Origin: Bacteroidota bacterium
GTDB lineage: Bacteria; Bacteroidota; Bacteroidia; J057; JADKCL01
Direction of reading: 5' to 3'
DNA: 64,000 nt
NCBI GenBank assembly: GCA_016718825.1
Contig: JADKCL010000016.1
Span: 62,001 to 126,000, forward strand
The notes below the pieces were generated by a model. The model made no database searches. It saw nothing but the letters and a program-made list of their open reading frames with translations, and had not been told where the DNA came from. Of the stretch, positions 17,701-25,006 are shown piece after piece (the stretch's first letter is position 1; the number at the start of each line of letters is the position of its first letter). Made by a program: the position numbers and the translations under genes.

Positions 17701-18810
17701 ATGTTGGAAGTAAAAAATCTTCAGGCTACCGCTCAAATGGAGCAAAAAGTATTTGGCACGATGTCTGACCTCGGTCACGAGCAGGTTCTATTCTGCAGTG
17801 ACAATGAGCTGGGACTCAAGGCAATCATTGGCATTCACAACACATCGCTCGGCCCTGCGCTCGGCGGTACACGTATGTGGACCTATGCCAGTGACCTCGA
17901 CGCACTCAATGATGTTTTGCGGCTTTCACGTGGCATGAGCTACAAAGCTGCCATTTCCGGGCTCAACCTCGGTGGTGGCAAGGCAGTCATCATCGGCGAC
18001 CCACGCGGAAACCTCAAGTCAGAGGCTTTTATGCGCAGGTTTGGAATGTTTGTCGAAAACCTCAATGGCAAATACATCACCGCCGAGGACGTGGGTACCA
18101 ACACCCGCGACATGGAGTACATCAAAATGAGCACCGACCACGTCACCGGTTTGCCGATGAGCATGGGCGGCAGCGGCGATCCCTCCCCGGTCACAGCCTA
18201 TGGCACCTACCTTGGAATGAAGGCCTCCCTCAAGAAATTGACGGGCAATGACAGCCTTGCGGGCAAAAAAGTCGTCGTTCAAGGTACCGGCAACGTCGGT
18301 TACTACCTTTGCGAACTGTTGCAAAAAGACGGAGCCATCATCTATGGCTACGATATTTATGACGACAAACTCAAAGCTGTCGTGGACAAATTTGGCGTGA
18401 AGGCTATTTCAGCAGACGATGTCTATTCCATGGATGCCGATATCTTCTCTCCGAATGCGCTGGGTGCGATTTTGAATGAAAATACCATTCCGCAGCTGCG
18501 TTGCAGCATTGTAGCAGGTGGCGCCAACAATCAGCTCAAAAATGAAACGACGGATGGCGAGGCACTCAGAGCACGCGGCATTCTCTGGGCACCGGACTTC
18601 CTGATCAATGCAGGTGGTTTGATCAACGTGTACACCGAACTCGAAGGCTATGACCGCAACCGTGCCATGGCACGTGCTGAAGGTATCTATGCAACGACCC
18701 TGCGTTGCTACGACTATGCCGATCAACATGATATCACTACGTCCAAGGCATCTATTGCCCTGGCGCAACAGCGCATCGATGCAGTAGCCCGTTTGAGCCA
18801 CTTCATTTGA
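17701..18810 (+). CDS. Leucine (branched-chain amino acid) dehydrogenase
   Basis: 369 residues of the Glu/Leu/Phe/Val dehydrogenase family. The N-terminal half has GPALGGTRMW, the catalytic-lysine loop LNLGGGKAVIIGDP and the catalytic Asp in TAEDVGTNTRDM. The C-terminal Rossmann domain has VVVQGTGNVGYYL, and the family VAGGANNQL lies near the end. It reversibly deaminates leucine, valine and isoleucine to 2-oxo acids with NAD, feeding branched-chain catabolism and branched fatty acids, which are abundant in Bacteroidota membranes. The first ~15 residues (MLEVKNLQATAQMEQK) are longer than in many homologues; M13 is a possible alternative start. nusB follows 54 nt later. Confidence 0.93.
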   Translation: MLEVKNLQATAQMEQKVFGTMSDLGHEQVLFCSDNELGLKAIIGIHNTSLGPALGGTRMWTYASDLDALNDVLRLSRGMSYKAAISGLNLGGGKAVIIGDPRGNLKSEAFMRRFGMFVENLNGKYITAEDVGTNTRDMEYIKMSTDHVTGLPMSMGGSGDPSPVTAYGTYLGMKASLKKLTGNDSLAGKKVVVQGTGNVGYYLCELLQKDGAIIYGYDIYDDKLKAVVDKFGVKAISADDVYSMDADIFSPNALGAILNENTIPQLRCSIVAGGANNQLKNETTDGEALRARGILWAPDFLINAGGLINVYTELEGYDRNRAMARAEGIYATTLRCYDYADQHDITTSKASIALAQQRIDAVARLSHFI

Positions 18811-18864
18811 TTTTTAAATTAGTTCTTTCAATATTCGTTCATTGTAAAAGCGTATCTCATCGCG

Positions 18865-19584
18865 ATGATCTCAAGAAGGCAAATCAGAATTAAGGTGATG
18901 CAAGCCATCTATGCATGGTACTGCACGGGCGACGAGCCGGCACTCACCTTTGACATTAATTTGAAGGAATTCTCTGACGAGATTCGCGATTTTGAACGCC
19001 GCAAAGGTGACAAAGGCGATGCACGCCTTTTGATGGAGCTGTTTTACGACACCATCGAAAATGGCGAAGCCTATGACCAACTCATCCAAAGCAAGGCTGA
19101 GAATTGGGAATTGGAGCGTATCGCGCTCATCGACCGGATTTTGATGCAAATGGGGATCAGTGAAATGACCCATTTTGAAGAAATTCCGATCAAAGTCACC
19201 ATCAACGAATACTTGGAGATCGCCAAGAAGTTCAGCACACCCAAAAGTTCGAAATTCATCAACGGCATTTTGGACAGCCTCTATATTCAATTCAAGCAAT
19301 CAGACAAGATTCAAAAATCTGGTCGCGGCTTGATTGAAGAGACTTTGCCCAAACGTCGGCCCGGTGGATTTGGCCAAGGTCCAACCAACGGACCGAGGTT
19401 CCAAGGCCCGCCACGTCAAGACGGTCCGCCACGTGTGCAACAAAAGCCTACGCCGGAGGATGGCCCAAAGCAGCCACCGGTACAGCGCCCAGTGAACGAT
19501 GAAAAGCTATCGCCAGATTCGGGCGATCAGTCAGGGCCCAAGAAAAGGCCACGCATTCGCAAAAACGACAACGACAACACTTGA
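18865..19584 (+). CDS. nusB: Transcription antitermination factor NusB with disordered C-terminal tail
   Basis: 239 residues. The fold runs from MISRRQIRIKVMQAIYAWY, through LLMELFYDTIENGEAYDQLI and LERIALIDRILMQMGISEM, to TINEYLEIAKKFSTPKSSKFINGILD. NusB with NusE (S10) binds boxA RNA to support rRNA antitermination. Two points differ from the common Bacteroidota form: the large N-terminal extension is absent, and residues ~155-239 form a Pro/Gly/Arg/Lys-rich, apparently disordered tail (RRPGGFGQGP ... KKRPRIRKNDNDNT) that could bind RNA. It lies 13 nt before the dehydrogenase gene. Confidence 0.92.
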   Translation: MISRRQIRIKVMQAIYAWYCTGDEPALTFDINLKEFSDEIRDFERRKGDKGDARLLMELFYDTIENGEAYDQLIQSKAENWELERIALIDRILMQMGISEMTHFEEIPIKVTINEYLEIAKKFSTPKSSKFINGILDSLYIQFKQSDKIQKSGRGLIEETLPKRRPGGFGQGPTNGPRFQGPPRQDGPPRVQQKPTPEDGPKQPPVQRPVNDEKLSPDSGDQSGPKKRPRIRKNDNDNT

Positions 19585-19597
19585 TTCTTCTCCCATC

Positions 19598-20599
19598 ATG
19601 AAAATTGCTGTTACTCTGATCCCAGGAGACGGGATTGGTCCGGAAATTACTGAATCCGTTAAATCCATATTCGCCGCTGCAGGCGCTCCCATTACTTGGG
19701 ACGAGCACAATGCAGGTGAATCTGTGCTGGAAACGCATGGAGCATTGATTCCTGACACGCTGATCGCATCGATCAAGCAAAACAAGGTTGCACTCAAGGG
19801 CCCTTGCACCACTCCAGTTGGCAAAGGTTTCAAAAGTGTCAATGTGACCCTGCGTCAGAAACTTGACCTCTATGCCAACGTGCGTCCAGGAAAAAGTGTC
19901 CCAGGCGTCGACTCCAGATTTCAGAATGTGGACCTCGTGACTTTCCGTGAAAACACCGAAGGTCTTTACTGCGGTCTTGAATACTATGATGAAAAGCTCG
20001 AGGTCGCAGATTCGATCAACAGGATTTCACGCGTAGGTTCCGAGCGTTTGGTGCGTGCTGCCTTTGAATATGCCCGCAAACACGGTCGCAAAAAGGTGAC
20101 GCTTGTACACAAGGCCAATATCTTGAAACTCAGCTCAGGATTGTTTCTGAAGACTGGTTTGGAGGTTGCAAAGGAGTACCCAGACATTCAATGCGAAGAA
20201 AAGATTATTGACAACATGTGCATGCAGTTGGTCAAAAATCCTGAATGGTATGATGTGGTGGCTACCACCAACCTGTTTGGCGACATTCTTTCTGACCTTG
20301 TAGCCGGCCTTGTCGGCGGTTTGGGATTGGTTCCCGGGGCAAACATCGGTTCAGAATATGCAGTCTTTGAGGCCGTGCATGGATCTGCTCCCGACATTGC
20401 AGGTCAAAACAAAGCGAACCCGACTGCGTTATTGCAATCAGGTATTATGATGTTGCGTCATTTGAGCCAAAATGAAGTTGCCGACCGCATTGAAAATGCG
20501 CTGATGGAAACCCTTTCCCACAAGGAATTGGTGACCGGTGACCTTGGAGGCAAGAATACCACCACTGGATTTACCGCCGAAATCATCAAAAGGCTCTGA
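19598..20599 (+). CDS. NAD-dependent isocitrate dehydrogenase (IDH/IPMDH family)
   Basis: 333 residues from ATG 19598. The frame is open further upstream, but that part overlaps nusB. The start is the family MKIAVTLIPGDGIGPEI. Substrate-binding residues lie in SVNVTLRQKLDLYANVRP and FRENTEGLYCGLEY; the Ser of KSVN and the RENTEG loop favour isocitrate over isopropylmalate. Later motifs are THxxN-like KANILKLSSGLF, NLFGDILSDL and AVHGSAPDIAG. It oxidises isocitrate to 2-oxoglutarate. It is the short NAD-type form (about 330 aa) rather than the monomeric NADP enzyme. Homoisocitrate or isopropylmalate dehydrogenase are less likely alternatives. Confidence 0.88.
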   Translation: MKIAVTLIPGDGIGPEITESVKSIFAAAGAPITWDEHNAGESVLETHGALIPDTLIASIKQNKVALKGPCTTPVGKGFKSVNVTLRQKLDLYANVRPGKSVPGVDSRFQNVDLVTFRENTEGLYCGLEYYDEKLEVADSINRISRVGSERLVRAAFEYARKHGRKKVTLVHKANILKLSSGLFLKTGLEVAKEYPDIQCEEKIIDNMCMQLVKNPEWYDVVATTNLFGDILSDLVAGLVGGLGLVPGANIGSEYAVFEAVHGSAPDIAGQNKANPTALLQSGIMMLRHLSQNEVADRIENALMETLSHKELVTGDLGGKNTTTGFTAEIIKRL

Positions 20600-20734
20600 T
20601 AGCCAATTGATTCGGCTTTTGGATGGACACTACAACTAAATTCTTAGGTACAGGTTTCTTTTTTGAGAATGCTGTATTAATTTAGCGGAGTTAAAAATTT
20701 GAATTATTAACCACATCGATTAGTGATTGTAATT

Positions 20735-21232
20735 ATGAAAAAAGTTGGAATTTTTCTGTTTAGCGCACTCATGCTGGTCGGCGTGATGTCTTGCGAAAAA
20801 TCTGGAACGACTGCCGGAGAAGGTACCGACAGCACAAAAACGGCTGGCAGCGAGCCTGCAGCCACAACCGATCCAAATGCGACGACTGCCGAGCCGGTCT
20901 CCAACATGCCTTTGACATCTGTCGAATTCATGGAAGAGTCCCACAACTTTGGCGAAGTAGCCGAAGGCGACAAAGTCGAGCACGTGTTCAAGTTCAAAAA
21001 CACAGGTAGCAACCCGTTGAAAGTGAACAACGTGAAGCCATCTTGCGGCTGTACCACACCAGATTGGAGCAAGGATGAAATTGCCCCTGGTGCAGAAGGT
21101 TTTGTCAAAGTGGAGTTTGATTCGAAAGACAAGCGCGGTGTTCAGAAAAAATCTGTGACCGTTACCTTTGAAAACACGGATCCAAAAAACAAAATCCTGA
21201 GCTTCAATTGCGAAGTGACTGGAAACGAATGA
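20735..21232 (+). CDS. DUF1573 lipoprotein
   Basis: 165 residues from ATG 20735; a GTG at 20723 would add four residues and spoil the signal. The lipoprotein signal MKKVGIFLFSALMLVGVMSC precedes a Ser/Thr/Ala/Glu-rich linker of ~40 residues. The DUF1573 immunoglobulin-like domain then contains HNFGEVAEGDKVEHVFKFKN and VNNVKPSCGCTTPDW, with the typical CGCT. DUF1573 proteins are envelope proteins of unknown function, very common in Bacteroidota. It is followed by yajC after 26 nt, probably in the same unit. Confidence 0.92.
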   Translation: MKKVGIFLFSALMLVGVMSCEKSGTTAGEGTDSTKTAGSEPAATTDPNATTAEPVSNMPLTSVEFMEESHNFGEVAEGDKVEHVFKFKNTGSNPLKVNNVKPSCGCTTPDWSKDEIAPGAEGFVKVEFDSKDKRGVQKKSVTVTFENTDPKNKILSFNCEVTGNE

Positions 21233-21258
21233 TCCACATCCTTTAGGAATCTAATTTA

Positions 21259-21621
21259 ATGTCAATGTTTTTATCTTTCTTCCTACTGCAAGCCGCTCCT
21301 GGCGGTGCTGCAGCTCCGGGTACCGACGCCCCAAAAGGCCCAGGTATGGAAATGTTCATCATGATCGGTGTTATCATCGTGGTGTTTTACTTCTTCATGA
21401 TTCGGCCACAGCAAAAAAAGCAGAAAGCTGAAAAATTGATGATGGAAAGCCTTCAGAAAGGTGACCGTATTGTGACCATCGGTGGTATTCACGGAAAAAT
21501 TGTCTCGATCGACGGTGCAACTGTCTTGATTGAGGTCGACAACGGCGTGAAACTCAAAATGGAAAAGGCTGCAGTGAAGCCCGCTCCGGTAGAGGGTGAC
21601 GACAAGACCAAAAAGGGTTAA
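21259..21621 (+). CDS. yajC: Preprotein translocase accessory subunit YajC
   Basis: 120 residues. A short Ala/Gly/Pro-rich periplasmic N-terminus leads to one membrane helix (GMEMFIMIGVIIVVFYFFMI), the diagnostic RPQQKKQKAEK, and the cytoplasmic LQKGDRIVTIGGIHGKIVSI domain. YajC is part of SecDF-YajC and helps protein export. secD and secF are not in the window. It lies 53 nt upstream of the YbbR gene, inside a rightward run of envelope and housekeeping genes. Confidence 0.96.
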   Translation: MSMFLSFFLLQAAPGGAAAPGTDAPKGPGMEMFIMIGVIIVVFYFFMIRPQQKKQKAEKLMMESLQKGDRIVTIGGIHGKIVSIDGATVLIEVDNGVKLKMEKAAVKPAPVEGDDKTKKG

Positions 21622-21674
21622 GTCCAACCTGCGGTAGGTAATCCGCAATCGTAACCAACGGTTGCCCCAAGACT

Positions 21675-22598
21675 ATGAAAAGATATCAATGGGTGGCTGT
21701 AAGCGTTTCATTCGTGCTTGCAGTCACCCTTTGGTTATTGGTAACACTCAACAAACAGACCTATACAACTGCATTTACAATTCCCCTCAAGCTTGTCAAT
21801 TTTCCTGAAAACCTTCAGCTTCTCAGCGAATTTCCAGATGAAATGGAGGTTTTTACCACGGGACCGGGCATCAAACTCTTTTACCAAGGGCTCGATCCGA
21901 TCAAAGACACGGTCAAAATCGACTTTGATGTCTTTAGAGACCGCGGCTACTTCACGGCTGGAAAGAATCTGAAGCTGATTTCCGATGCCTTGCAACCGGG
22001 ACTCACGGCTGTTGCGGCCACACCTGATACGATTTCCCTCTCGTTCGCTGTCAAGTCCAATAAGAAAATTCCCGTTAGGCTTGACCTCGAATGGGACTTG
22101 CCGCCCTCCTACCGCGTCAACTTCAGCGACATCCAATATACAGATTCCGTACTTGTCGTCGGGCCAACCGATTCGCTCGACAAAATTGCGGAATGCAAAA
22201 CGGTGCGTTTCAAGCTGCCAAGCAGCGTGGAACCACAATTTCTGATCATCCCCTTGGATTCAATGAGTCCGCTTCAGTTGTTACCGAACTCCATCAAACT
22301 GTCCTACACGCCGCTACCCTACACAGAAAAAGTCATGCGTCTCCCCATCAAGGTGGTGGGCGCACCCATGGATACGCAGGTTCATTTGGATCCAGACTCA
22401 GTTGAAGTCAAAATATTGCTTCCGCTCGATCGGTTTGAATCGGTTACCCGAGGCTCTGTTGGCGCGGAGGTCCATTTCCGAACCTTGAATGAACGCAGCA
22501 ACCTCGTCGTTCCAAGTATTGTCAACTTGCCATCAGATGCCGAACTTGTCTCGTTTGCGCCGAATCTTGTGCGATACATCATGGTCATCAAACAATGA
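21675..22598 (+). CDS. YbbR-like domain (CdaR-family) membrane protein
   Basis: 307 residues. One N-terminal membrane helix (WVAVSVSFVLAVTLWLLV) anchors a periplasmic part made of about three YbbR-type beta domains, seen in repeats such as FTIPLKLVNFPENLQLLSEFPDEMEVFTTGP (split here: FTIPLKLVNF, then PDEMEVFTTGPG), DSVEVKILLPL and VVPSIVNLP. YbbR proteins in Firmicutes regulate the c-di-AMP cyclase CdaA, but no cdaA is next to this gene. In Bacteroidota YbbR is often found directly before coaE, as here, where ATGA overlaps by 4 nt. The link to nucleotide signalling is therefore not supported locally. Confidence 0.85.
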   Translation: MKRYQWVAVSVSFVLAVTLWLLVTLNKQTYTTAFTIPLKLVNFPENLQLLSEFPDEMEVFTTGPGIKLFYQGLDPIKDTVKIDFDVFRDRGYFTAGKNLKLISDALQPGLTAVAATPDTISLSFAVKSNKKIPVRLDLEWDLPPSYRVNFSDIQYTDSVLVVGPTDSLDKIAECKTVRFKLPSSVEPQFLIIPLDSMSPLQLLPNSIKLSYTPLPYTEKVMRLPIKVVGAPMDTQVHLDPDSVEVKILLPLDRFESVTRGSVGAEVHFRTLNERSNLVVPSIVNLPSDAELVSFAPNLVRYIMVIKQ

Positions 22599-23194
22599 TA
22601 AAAGAAATCGGCTTGACAGGTGGCATTGGTTCTGGCAAGAGTACGGTTGCCCGGGCAATGATGGCGTTGGGGTACCAAGTTTACTTTGCCGATGAGCGGG
22701 CCAAGGCGCTCTATGATGAGGACTTGGAACTGATGTCAAAGGTAAAGGCCTTGGTGGGGCACGATGTTTATGATAAGAATGAGAAGCTCATTCGGCCCAA
22801 GTTGGCGGAGCGCATCTTTGCAGACCAACAGCTACTGTCCCAAATCAATGGTCTGGTTCATCCTGCCGTTGGCCAGGACTTTCGCCGTTGGATGGCGGAA
22901 TTGCCCTCGGTTTATGACAAAAAATTCATTTTGAAGGAAGCTGCAATTCTCTACGAAGCAGGGAGTTACAAAACTTGCCATGGTGTATTGGCAGTCTACG
23001 CACCGATAAGCCTGCGTCTCGCGCGCGTGGGCAAACGTGACAACGCCGATCAAGGGCAAGTGCGATCGCGCATGGCACATCAATGGCCGGATGCAAAAAA
23101 GTTGCTGCGATCCGATTTTGTCATTTACAACGATGGCATTCATCCACTTACCCCTCAAATCGCAGCTGCCATCCAACATTTCGAACGGATATGA
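22595..23194 (+). CDS. coaE: Dephospho-CoA kinase
   Basis: 199 residues. P-loop GLTGGIGSGKSTVAR at the start, the CoA-site stretch YFADERAKALY, QINGLVHPAV (the usual HP with substrate-binding role), KEAAILYEAG and a lid region RVGKRDN. The kinase phosphorylates the 3'-OH of dephospho-CoA, the last step of CoA synthesis. Its ATG overlaps the YbbR stop by 4 nt and its own stop overlaps the next start by 4 nt, so all three are likely translationally coupled. Confidence 0.96.
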   Translation: MIKEIGLTGGIGSGKSTVARAMMALGYQVYFADERAKALYDEDLELMSKVKALVGHDVYDKNEKLIRPKLAERIFADQQLLSQINGLVHPAVGQDFRRWMAELPSVYDKKFILKEAAILYEAGSYKTCHGVLAVYAPISLRLARVGKRDNADQGQVRSRMAHQWPDAKKLLRSDFVIYNDGIHPLTPQIAAAIQHFERI

Positions 23195-24156
23195 TAACAT
23201 GGTTCCAATACCGTGAGGCTGGACTTTACTGCGTCCCAGGTGACTTTTATGTCGATCCCCACAAACCGGTAGGGCGAGCCGTGGTGTCACATGCCCATTC
23301 TGACCACTATCCACGATACTGCCACGAAGTTTATGCCACGGAGGAAACCTTGGCGATCGGCAGGCTCCGATACATGAACAATGCGGCCAAGGTGAGCCAC
23401 CCACATCCAACTGGAATTGCCTTTCAGGTCGGACCTGTGAAGGTAACTTTTCTCAATGCTGGGCATATTTTGGGCTCGGTCCAAGTATTGCTTGAATTTG
23501 ACGGCCAACGGATTCTCTACTCAGGCGACATCGGATTTGATCAGAATCCGACATGCCCGCCACTTGAATATCCCGATGTTCCGGTTGATCTGGTGATCTG
23601 CGAGAGTACATTCGGAGAGAAGGAACAGCATCCTGCCCCGGAAGCCGCATTGGCGCATTGCATCGAAGAGGCAGGAAAAAGGCCAATCTTAATCGCGACT
23701 TATGTGCTCGGCAAGGCCCAGAGAATCAACCGCTTGCTCCATGACCTGCGGCCGGATCTCCCCGTTTTTGTCGACCGCACGATTACGCCGATTCACCGGC
23801 TTTACCGCGACTTTGGAATGGATCCCGGAAAACACGTCCTCTACCGTAGGCAAGACGTCAAGCGGGTCCATGGGCAATACGTCTGGCTTCTGCCACCTAA
23901 AAAACTGACGGGATTTTCAGGAGACCGCCTCTACCACAAGGTTTTTGCAAGTGGATGGGACAATACAGCTCGATCAGCCTGGCTTAATGGAAGATTGGAG
24001 GTTTCGGACCATGCAAGTCAATCGGAGATCGAAAATTATATTCTGAGAATCAATCCAAAAGCCGTTAGATTCTGGCATGGATACCCGACGAGCTTGATTG
24101 CCACGTGCAACAATGCAGGCATCGATGCCGCAGAATTGCAGATGGAAGTCGGCTGA
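23191..24156 (+). CDS. Metallo-beta-lactamase-fold exonuclease, ligase-associated type
   Basis: 321 residues from ATG 23191, which overlaps the coaE stop as ATGA; the frame is open earlier but inside coaE. The zinc motif is VVSHAHSDH (HxHxDH), followed by LNAGHILGS, YSGDIG and, near the end, VSDHASQ, the beta-CASP pattern. The opening GLYCVPGDFYVDPHKPVGRA resembles the ligase-associated DNA exonuclease family, which in many bacteria sits next to an ATP-dependent DNA ligase. Here no ligase is in the window; it is coupled instead to coaE. An RNA 3'-processing role (Cft2-like) is the alternative. Confidence 0.82.
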   Translation: MITWFQYREAGLYCVPGDFYVDPHKPVGRAVVSHAHSDHYPRYCHEVYATEETLAIGRLRYMNNAAKVSHPHPTGIAFQVGPVKVTFLNAGHILGSVQVLLEFDGQRILYSGDIGFDQNPTCPPLEYPDVPVDLVICESTFGEKEQHPAPEAALAHCIEEAGKRPILIATYVLGKAQRINRLLHDLRPDLPVFVDRTITPIHRLYRDFGMDPGKHVLYRRQDVKRVHGQYVWLLPPKKLTGFSGDRLYHKVFASGWDNTARSAWLNGRLEVSDHASQSEIENYILRINPKAVRFWHGYPTSLIATCNNAGIDAAELQMEVG

Positions 24157-24186
24157 AAGAAATTGAAAACATCAAGCGTAAGCGCA

Positions 24187-24220
24187 TTTGTTCATTATTC
24201 AGGATTCATTGTTAATTTTG
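24187..24220 (+). promoter_or_regulatory. Complete Bacteroidota-type promoter (TTTG N22 TAATTTTG), possibly leaderless
   Basis: TTTG at 24187-24190 and TAATTTTG at 24213-24220 are spaced by 22 nt, within the usual range. The -7 element ends 4 nt before the GTG start of the next gene, so transcription would begin at about the start codon itself. Confidence 0.6.
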
Positions 24221-24224
24221 GTTC

Positions 24225-24998
24225 GTGATAAAAGGTAAAAAGGTCACTGTCGTCATGCCCGCCTACAATGCGGAGCTTACCTTGAGGAAAACCTATGAAG
24301 AGGTTCCCCGTGATATCGTCGATGAGGTAATTTTGGTGGATGATCGCAGCCGCGACAATACCCCTGCCCTTGCCCGCGAACTCGGCATTGACCGGGTGAT
24401 TGTCCATGACGTCAACAAAGGTTACGGTGGGAACCAAAAAACCTGCTATACGGCCGCATTGGAAAACGGTGCCGACATTGTAGTCATGTTACACCCTGAC
24501 TATCAATATACACCAAAACTTCTGGAAGCAATGGTCTACCCCATTGCAAACGGTTTGTTTCCGGTGATGCTCGGCTCCCGCATACTCGGAAAAGGTGCCC
24601 TGAAAGGCGGAATGCCGATGTACAAGTACATCGCCAACCGATTCCTGACAGCATTTCAGAACATCCTGATGGGGCAAAAGCTCGCAGAATACCACACTGG
24701 GTACCGGGCTTTTTCCAAAGAAATTCTGGAGCAATTGCCCTTGGGGGAGAATTCTGATGATTTTGTCTTTGACAATGAGATGCTCGGCCAAATCACCTAC
24801 GCAGGGTTCATCATCGGCGAAGTTACATGCCCCACCAAATATTTTGAAGAGGCAAGCTCAATCAATTTTAGGCGAAGCAGCAAATATGGCATGGGCGTCC
24901 TTCGGGTTTCGATCACCTACCGGCTCTGCAAATGGGGCCTTATGAAATCCAAAATTTTCAATTTTGAGACAGGGAAACGATTGACTCCCACATCCTGA
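24225..24998 (+). CDS. Family 2 glycosyltransferase (dolichol-phosphate mannose synthase-like)
   Basis: 257 residues, starting at GTG 24225; no upstream start with a better context exists because a promoter element ends 4 nt earlier. The GT-A fold shows VTVVMPAYNAELTL, the nucleotide-binding VDDRSRDNT, GYGGNQKTCY and the metal site MLHPDYQY. The later YHTGYRAFSKE and DFVFDNEMLGQ are typical of the DPM1/polyprenyl-P type. No C-terminal membrane segment is seen, so it is cytoplasmic or peripheral. It probably transfers a hexose to a lipid carrier; the sugar cannot be told. The downstream gene starts 8 nt later. Confidence 0.88.
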   Translation: MIKGKKVTVVMPAYNAELTLRKTYEEVPRDIVDEVILVDDRSRDNTPALARELGIDRVIVHDVNKGYGGNQKTCYTAALENGADIVVMLHPDYQYTPKLLEAMVYPIANGLFPVMLGSRILGKGALKGGMPMYKYIANRFLTAFQNILMGQKLAEYHTGYRAFSKEILEQLPLGENSDDFVFDNEMLGQITYAGFIIGEVTCPTKYFEEASSINFRRSSKYGMGVLRVSITYRLCKWGLMKSKIFNFETGKRLTPTS

Positions 24999-25006
24999 AT
25001 CAACTT

